Below are positions 31,912 through 36,219 of a DNA stretch of 36,219 nucleotides, one piece after another (the first letter of the stretch is position 1; every line of letters starts with the position of its first letter). The notes below the pieces were generated by a model. The model was not told where the DNA came from. It ran no database searches and was given only the letters and a program-made list of their open reading frames with translations. Made by a program: the position numbers and the translations under genes. Source of the stretch: JBFEUI01 sp041547565 (GTDB lineage: Bacteria > Pseudomonadota > Gammaproteobacteria > Thiohalomonadales > Thiohalomonadaceae); assembly GCA_041547565.1 (NCBI GenBank), contig JBFEUI010000017.1:1-36219 (forward strand). The letters are read 5' to 3'.

Positions 31912-32319
31912 TTACCTTCCCGAGGCTGCAGGCAGATCAAGCAGTATGGAGTAGTGACGCATCAGATTGACCTCAAGCCCCTCCACCACAATCAGCAGCT
32001 CCAGGAATGGCTCTGGCACAGGTTTGTGACTGCTCACTACCAGTGTATTGCCTTCAGGACCGCTCTCCACTCTCAGGCGTACATCCTGTAGCAGTGTTAT
32101 CCACGCCAGCCCCTGTGCCTGATAGGTCGCCCGATCCGCAATGCGAAAACGCAGGCCGTCAAGCTCTCCCGGCGACACGGTCGCTAACGCTATCTCGGCC
32201 TGCAACGGCTGACCGATGTGCGATTGGACGACAATCTCCCCCAGCCCCAGGGCATGTACCGCCTGCATGCCCAGCAGCAGGCAGGCCAGGGCAAGATACG
32301 AGATAGGTTTTCTCAACAC
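31912..32319 (-). CDS. Stand-alone FimV N-terminal-domain protein, secreted
   Basis: A 135-residue protein with a Sec signal peptide (hydrophobic ISYLALACLLLGM, cleavage after VHA) and a single domain that matches the N-terminus of FimV/TspA: ALGLGEIVVQSHIGQPLQAE, then SPGELDGLRFRIA, LVVSSHKPVPEPFLELLIVV and YSILLDLP. Full-length FimV continues with LysM, a transmembrane helix and a TPR region, all missing here. I chose the GTG at 32319 because AGGGAG sits 7 nt upstream and it gives a normal signal peptide; the open frame extends to 32388, inside proA. FimV acts in twitching motility and polar assembly, but the role of this short form is unknown. Confidence 0.85.
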   Translation of the reverse strand: MLRKPISYLALACLLLGMQAVHALGLGEIVVQSHIGQPLQAEIALATVSPGELDGLRFRIADRATYQAQGLAWITLLQDVRLRVESGPEGNTLVVSSHKPVPEPFLELLIVVEGLEVNLMRHYSILLDLPAASGR

Positions 32320-32365
32320 AGAAAAACTCCCTGTCAGTGTGTGTAGCGATAAGTATAGGGCAGCG

Positions 32366-33622
32366 TCACTGACGGATATGCCCGTCACCCAGCACGATGT
32401 ACTTCTGCGAGGTCAGCCCCTCCAGGCCGACCGGGCCGCGGGCGTGAATCTTGTCGGTGCTGATGCCGATCTCCGCACCCAGGCCGTATTCGAAGCCGTC
32501 AGCGAAGCGGGTCGAGGCATTGACCATCACCGAGCTGGAATCGACCTCGCGAATGAAGCGGCGCGCGCGGCTGTAATCCTCCGTCACGATCGACTCGGTG
32601 TGGCCGGAACTGTGTCGACTGATGTGGTCCATCGCCTCGTCGATATCCTTGACCACGCGAATGGAGAGGATCGGCGCCAGGTACTCAGTGTCCCAGTCTT
32701 CCTCGGTCGCGGCACTGGCATCCGGCACAATGTTGCGTGTCGTCTCGCAGCCGCGCAGCTCCACGCCCTTCTCCCGGTACATGCCGGCCAGCTCCGGCAG
32801 CAGCCCGGCGGCGATGCCCTCGGCCACCAGCAATGTTTCCATCGCGTTGCACACCCCGTAGCGGTGGGTCTTGGCGTTGAAGGCGATCTGCAGCGCCTTG
32901 TCGCTGTCCGCCTCATCGTCGATGTAGACGTGGCAGATACCGTGCAGGTGCTTGATCACCGGCACCCGCGCCTCGGCGCTGATGCGCTCGATCAGCCCCT
33001 TGCCGCCACGCGGCACGATGACGTCCACATAGTCGGTCATGGTGATCAGCTCGCCCACCGCCGCGCGGTCGGTGGTCTCGATCACCTGCACCGCGTCGGC
33101 CGGCAGACCGGCCTTCTCCAGCCCCTGGTGGATGCAGGCGGCGATCGCCTGGTTGGAGTGTGCCGCCTCGGAGCCGCCGCGCAGGATGGTGGCGTTGCCC
33201 GATTTCAAGCACAGCGCCGCCGCATCGGCGGTGACGTTCGGACGCGACTCGTAGATGATGCCGATAACGCCCAGCGGCACGCGCATCTTGCCAACCTGGA
33301 TACCGGAAGGGCGATAGCTCATATCGCTGATCTCGCCGACCGGGTCGGCCAGGGCGGCGATCTGGCGCAATCCCTCGGCCATGCCGGCGATACGCTCGTC
33401 ATTCAGCTCCAGACGGTCCAGCAGTGCCGCATCCAGGCCGCGCTCCCGGCCCGCGGCCAGGTCTTTGGCATTCTCTTCCAGCAGAGCGGCCTTGCCCTGC
33501 TCCAGCGCCTCGGCAATAGCCAGCAGCGCATCGTTCTTGGCATTGGTGCCGGCCCGCGCCATCGCGCGTGAAGCCTGGCGCGCCTGCTGACCCAGGGTCG
33601 TCATGTAGGCTTTAATATCCAT
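32366..33622 (-). CDS. proA: Gamma-glutamyl phosphate reductase ProA
   Basis: Reduces gamma-glutamyl phosphate to glutamate semialdehyde with NADPH in proline synthesis. The 418 residues match E. coli ProA (417). Diagnostic blocks are VPLGVIGIIYESRPNVTADA, LKSGNATILRGGSEA, VPRGGKGLIERI and the catalytic-Cys segment HRYGVCNAMETLLV. C-terminal FADGFEYGLGAEIGISTDKI completes the aldehyde dehydrogenase fold. proB, its usual partner, is not in the window; the holA-proA-nadD neighbourhood is a common arrangement in gammaproteobacteria. Confidence 0.97.
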   Translation of the reverse strand: MDIKAYMTTLGQQARQASRAMARAGTNAKNDALLAIAEALEQGKAALLEENAKDLAAGRERGLDAALLDRLELNDERIAGMAEGLRQIAALADPVGEISDMSYRPSGIQVGKMRVPLGVIGIIYESRPNVTADAAALCLKSGNATILRGGSEAAHSNQAIAACIHQGLEKAGLPADAVQVIETTDRAAVGELITMTDYVDVIVPRGGKGLIERISAEARVPVIKHLHGICHVYIDDEADSDKALQIAFNAKTHRYGVCNAMETLLVAEGIAAGLLPELAGMYREKGVELRGCETTRNIVPDASAATEEDWDTEYLAPILSIRVVKDIDEAMDHISRHSSGHTESIVTEDYSRARRFIREVDSSSVMVNASTRFADGFEYGLGAEIGISTDKIHARGPVGLEGLTSQKYIVLGDGHIRQ

Positions 33623-33666
33623 CGGTCCCGCTCTCTTGTGTTGAATCTGTTATAGGCTGACCGGCA

Positions 33667-34680
33667 TTACACCAATCGCGTACCAGCCATTAAAAGGCCC
33701 AATTGTATCAATTCGTCCCAGGGATTACCCGGCTCGGCGCCCTTGATGATGCGGTCGAGACGCGCCCCGCGGCGCAGCAGCGCCTGCCAGCGCTTAAGGT
33801 TGTGGCGCTGCAGACCGGCACGTACCGGCCCCTTGCGCTTTTGCCATACCCGATACTTGCCGAGCACCGCATCAATGTTATTGCCCCCTGCGATATCGCG
33901 GGCCATCTGCGCCATGGCACGGATCTCGCGCACCAGCGCCCACAGCACCAGCACCGCCTCGGCACCCTCGCCGCGCAGGCCCTCCAGCATCCGCACCGTG
34001 CGGGCACTGTCGCCGGAGAGCGCGGTATCGACCAGCTCGAACAGGTCGAAACGGGCGCTGTCGGCCACCGCCGCCTCCACCTCATCGATACCGATATCAC
34101 CGCCGCCGTGCAGCAGCAACAGCTTTTCCACCTCCTGCGCCGCCGCCAGCAGGTTGCCCTCGACCCGCTCGGCCAGCAGGGCGGCCGCCTCGGGTGTGGC
34201 ATTCAGCCCACGGGCACTCATGCGCTGACCGATCCAGCCCGGCAGCTGACGCGGCTCGATGGGCCAGAGCTGCATCACCGCCCCGGCCTGCTCCAGCGCC
34301 TTGAACCACTTGCTCGACTGCTGGCGCTTGTCCAGCTTGCCGCAGGAGATAAGCAATACATTGTCGGGGGAGAACGACTCAGTATAGGCCACCAGGGCCT
34401 TGCTCCCCACATCGCCCGGCTTGGCGCCGGGCAGGCGCAGCTCCAGCAGGCGCCGCTCGGCAAACAGCGACATCGCCTCCGAGGCCGCCTGCAGCGCGCC
34501 CCAGTCAAAGCCCCTGTCGGCGTGAAACACCTCGCGCTCGGTGAAGCCCTGCTCCCGCGCCGCGGCGCGAATGGCGTCCTCGGCCTCCATCATCTGCAGC
34601 GGCTCGTCGCCGCTGAGCAGGTAGACGGGCAGCAGCGGTTGCTTGAGGTGGCCAGCCAGCTGTTCGAAACGAAGTCTCAT
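33667..34680 (-). CDS. holA: DNA polymerase III delta subunit HolA
   Basis: The delta subunit of the clamp loader, which opens the beta clamp. The 337 residues are close to E. coli HolA (343). Visible are the N-terminal RFEQLAGHLKQPLLPVYLLS, the GDEPLQMMEAEDAIR segment, the middle LLISCGKLDKRQQSSKWFK and the C-terminal collar domain with LVLWALVREIRAMAQMA and a final ELIQLGLLMAG. It follows lptE on the same strand, the widely conserved leuS-lptE-holA order. A 199-nt gap with repeats separates it from lptE. Confidence 0.95.
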   Translation of the reverse strand: MRLRFEQLAGHLKQPLLPVYLLSGDEPLQMMEAEDAIRAAAREQGFTEREVFHADRGFDWGALQAASEAMSLFAERRLLELRLPGAKPGDVGSKALVAYTESFSPDNVLLISCGKLDKRQQSSKWFKALEQAGAVMQLWPIEPRQLPGWIGQRMSARGLNATPEAAALLAERVEGNLLAAAQEVEKLLLLHGGGDIGIDEVEAAVADSARFDLFELVDTALSGDSARTVRMLEGLRGEGAEAVLVLWALVREIRAMAQMARDIAGGNNIDAVLGKYRVWQKRKGPVRAGLQRHNLKRWQALLRRGARLDRIIKGAEPGNPWDELIQLGLLMAGTRLV

Positions 34681-34706
34681 CGTCGACTTATCTTACCTGG
34701 CAAATA

Positions 34707-34870
34707 AACGCAAAGAACGCGAAACCGCTGAGTACGCATGGAAAAATTAATACTACCGCTTGATGGATTCATAAATTGTGTTTCCAGCAACCTTCCCCGC
34801 ATGCAGTCACACGAGCGGATCTTAATCCGGACTTTGCGTGCTTGGCGTCTTGGCGCACTTCGCGTTAACG
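34707..34870. repeat. Inverted element with 8-9-bp units between lptE and holA
   Basis: The left arm (34707-34724) reads AACGCAAAG, AACGCGAAA. The right arm (34832-34870), on the minus strand, reads AACGCGAAG, TGCGCCAAG, ACGCCAAG, CACGCAAAG. A perfect 5-bp stem (34816-34820 with 34825-34829) lies between them. The plan resembles the heptamer elements, but the period is 8-9 bp and the unit ends in AAG. The rest of this 199-nt gap is AT-rich and holds no gene I can support. Confidence 0.55.
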
Positions 34871-34879
34871 GCTCCATAC

Positions 34880-35425
34880 TTAATGCGATGCCAACGCCGC
34901 ACGCAGGCGACTGAACATCTGTTGCACGGCAAAGCGGCGCATGGCGCTGCGGGCGTTCTCCTCTTCACGCTCGTTGCCGAGCACATTGCCGCTGTCGTAG
35001 CGGATCTCCCGCTCCACGCTCACACGCTGCTCCGCCACCAGCGTATCGAGCTGGTTGTCCTTGAGGGTGAACGAGAAGGCCAGACTCAGTTCATACTCCC
35101 GCGCCTTGCCGATGCGGTCGACACCGAGGATGGTGCGGCGCGTCTTCTCACCGTGCAGCACCAACACCGCAGTGGCCTCCTTGCGCGTGGCGACCAACGA
35201 GGCACCGCCACGATTGAGGGCCTGCTCGATCTCGATGGCCAGTTCGCTGTTGGCGGCCACCCCCTGCAGGTAGGTTTTGGCCAGTTCAGGCGGCAGCTCC
35301 ACCGCACCGCGCAGATGAAAGCCGCAGCCGCTAACAAGCGCCAGATACAAGATAAAAGATAAAAGATACAAGGGGCGTAGCCCCTTCATACCCTTTACTC
35401 TTTGCTCTTGTATCTTTTCTCTCAT
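34880..35425 (-). CDS. lptE: LPS-assembly lipoprotein LptE
   Basis: The outer-membrane lipoprotein that plugs LptD and completes the LPS export machine. The lipobox is LVSGC, followed by the family start GCGFHLRGAVELPPELAKTYL and a single alpha/beta domain. The ATG at 35425 overlaps the leuS stop (ATGA) and gives 181 aa, with a 17-residue basic n-region. A second ATG at 35389 gives 169 aa and a more normal lipoprotein signal (MKGLRPLYLLSFILYLAL), but its AAAGGG is only 1-2 nt from the start. Either is possible. Residues 2-27 or so are encoded entirely by the heptamer element at 35343-35420, which is unusual. Confidence 0.93.
   Translation of the reverse strand: MREKIQEQRVKGMKGLRPLYLLSFILYLALVSGCGFHLRGAVELPPELAKTYLQGVAANSELAIEIEQALNRGGASLVATRKEATAVLVLHGEKTRRTILGVDRIGKAREYELSLAFSFTLKDNQLDTLVAEQRVSVEREIRYDSGNVLGNEREEENARSAMRRFAVQQMFSRLRAALASH
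35343..35420. repeat. Heptamer-armed inverted element inside the lptE 5' end
   Basis: Left arm 35343-35370: AGATACA, AGATAAA, AGATAAA, AGATACA. Centre: perfect 6-bp GC hairpin (35371-35376 with 35380-35385, loop GTA). Right arm 35386-35420, inverted; on the minus strand AGAGAAA, AGATACA, AGAGCAA, AGAGTAA, AGGGTAT plus two bases to the centre. It begins 1 nt after the leuS stop codon. In the lptE frame the left arm encodes PLYLLSFILYL, the core of the signal peptide. Confidence 0.85.
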
Positions 35426-36219
35426 GTGGCCACCACATTAACCAGCCGGCCCGGCACCACGATGATCTTGCGCACCGTCTTCTCCTCGATAAAGCGCTGC
35501 ACGTTCGGTTCGGCCAGGGCCGCCTCTTCCACGGCGTCCTTCGACGCATCGGCCGCCACGTCGATCTTGCCGCGCAGCTTGCCGTTGACCTGCACCACCA
35601 GCTCGATGGTGTCCTTCACCAGCGCCGCCTCATCCACCTGCGGCCACGCGGCGGTGAGAATGTCATCACCGTAGCCCAGCTCCTGCCACAGGGTATGGGC
35701 GATATGGGGAGCCACCGGGCCGAGCAGGCGCAGCAGGATGCCCAGCCCCTCGGTCTGCACCGCCACCAGGCGGGCATCGTCGGTTTCAGGCTTGCCGCTC
35801 AGCAGGTTCATCATCTTCATGCAGGCCGCCACCACGGTATTGAACTGGTACTTGCCGAAGTCGAAGTCGGCCTGCTTGAGCAACTCGTGGAATTCGCGGC
35901 GCATATCCAGCAGTGCCTGCGGCGCATCCCCCAGATCGGACAGGCCCGCCCGGTTGGCCTCGCTGATCGCCGCCTGGTTCTCCTGGGCAAAGCCCCACAG
36001 GCGCTTGAGGAAGCGGTGCGCCCCCTCCACGCCCGAGTCGTTCCACTCGAGGGACTGTTCCGGCGGCGCGGCGAACATGGTAAACAGGCGCACGGTGTCG
36101 GCGCCGTATTTCTCGATCATCTCCTGCGGATCGACCGTGTTGCCCTTGGACTTGGACATCTTCGCCCCGTCCTTCAGCACCATGCCCTGGGTCAGCAGGT
36201 TGGCGAACGGCTCGTCGGA
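35422..36219 (-). CDS. leuS: Leucyl-tRNA synthetase LeuS, C-terminal part (cut by window edge)
   Basis: The last 266 codons of class Ia leucyl-tRNA synthetase; the N-terminus lies beyond 36219. The KMSKSKGNTVDP signature of the catalytic site is visible just inside the edge, followed by the anticodon-binding helical domain (TVRLFTMFAAPPEQSLEWND) and the C-terminal domain (VQVNGKLRGKIDV and VRKIIVVPGRLVNVV). In full the enzyme has about 860 residues. It is intact as far as seen. Its stop overlaps the lptE ATG, so lptE translation may be coupled to it. Confidence 0.97.
   Translation of the reverse strand, partial: SDEPFANLLTQGMVLKDGAKMSKSKGNTVDPQEMIEKYGADTVRLFTMFAAPPEQSLEWNDSGVEGAHRFLKRLWGFAQENQAAISEANRAGLSDLGDAPQALLDMRREFHELLKQADFDFGKYQFNTVVAACMKMMNLLSGKPETDDARLVAVQTEGLGILLRLLGPVAPHIAHTLWQELGYGDDILTAAWPQVDEAALVKDTIELVVQVNGKLRGKIDVAADASKDAVEEAALAEPNVQRFIEEKTVRKIIVVPGRLVNVVAT

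Noticed and set aside
35343..35420. Low-complexity tract in lptE considered as an assembly error
   Set aside because: The frame stays open, the lipobox and mature LptE follow correctly, and similar elements occur at other loci in the window.

Overview
The window reads as a chromosomal housekeeping region of a GC-rich gammaproteobacterium with a diderm envelope. The order murA-ibaG-mla, mlaA-yrbG-kdsD-kdsC-lptCAB-rpoN-hpf-ptsN-hprK-rapZ-EIIA-HPr-ptsI-mgtE and leuS-lptE-holA-proA-nadD-rsfS-rlmH-maf-rng-yhdP is typical of that class. An HprK with an HPr that keeps Ser46, beside the rpoN/ptsN cluster, suggests a Chromatiales- or Xanthomonadales-like lineage rather than an enteric one. This is inference; there is no rRNA in the window to fix the taxon. 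I see no tRNA, phage, insertion sequence, CRISPR array or defence island.

Layout: (1) 1-6898, minus strand: hisD, hisG, murA, ibaG, mlaB, mlaD, mlaE, mlaF and an unrecognised gene with a DUF72-like N-terminus. No mlaC lies between mlaD and mlaB. (2) 6978-21806, plus strand: a small zinc-ribbon protein, the lipoprotein MlaA, a YrbG-type antiporter, a small HMA metal-binding protein, KdsD/KdsC, LptC/A/B, RpoN, HPF, IIA-Ntr, HprK, RapZ, a mannose-type EIIA, HPr, enzyme I, MgtE and a RatA/Coq10-like protein. (3) 21803-22863: a secreted rhodanese (minus) divergent from darP/yjgA (plus). (4) 22987-36219, minus strand: a nitrilase-family amidase, a small secreted protein, YhdP, RNase G, Maf, RlmH, RsfS, NadD, a stand-alone FimV N-terminal domain, ProA, HolA, LptE and the C-terminal third of LeuS, cut by the window edge.

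Together the genes cover outer-membrane lipid traffic (Mla, YhdP, LptABCE, Kdo supply), peptidoglycan precursor synthesis (MurA), a regulatory PTS without sugar permeases wired to RpoN/HPF, histidine and proline synthesis, and ribosome maturation.

The most unusual signal is intergenic. At least six gaps carry short arrays of degenerate 7-bp units, most often of the form AGNNANA. They usually occur as two inverted arms around a GC-rich centre: one arm just after an upstream stop codon, the other, inverted, before the next start or stop. One copy sits at the leuS/lptE junction and is translated: its inverted arm encodes the hydrophobic core of the LptE lipoprotein signal peptide. A related 8-9-bp version lies between lptE and holA. 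Secondary points are the missing mlaC, a foldable ptsI leader that covers the ribosome binding site, a perfect inverted repeat in the rhodanese promoter region, and the stand-alone FimV domain.
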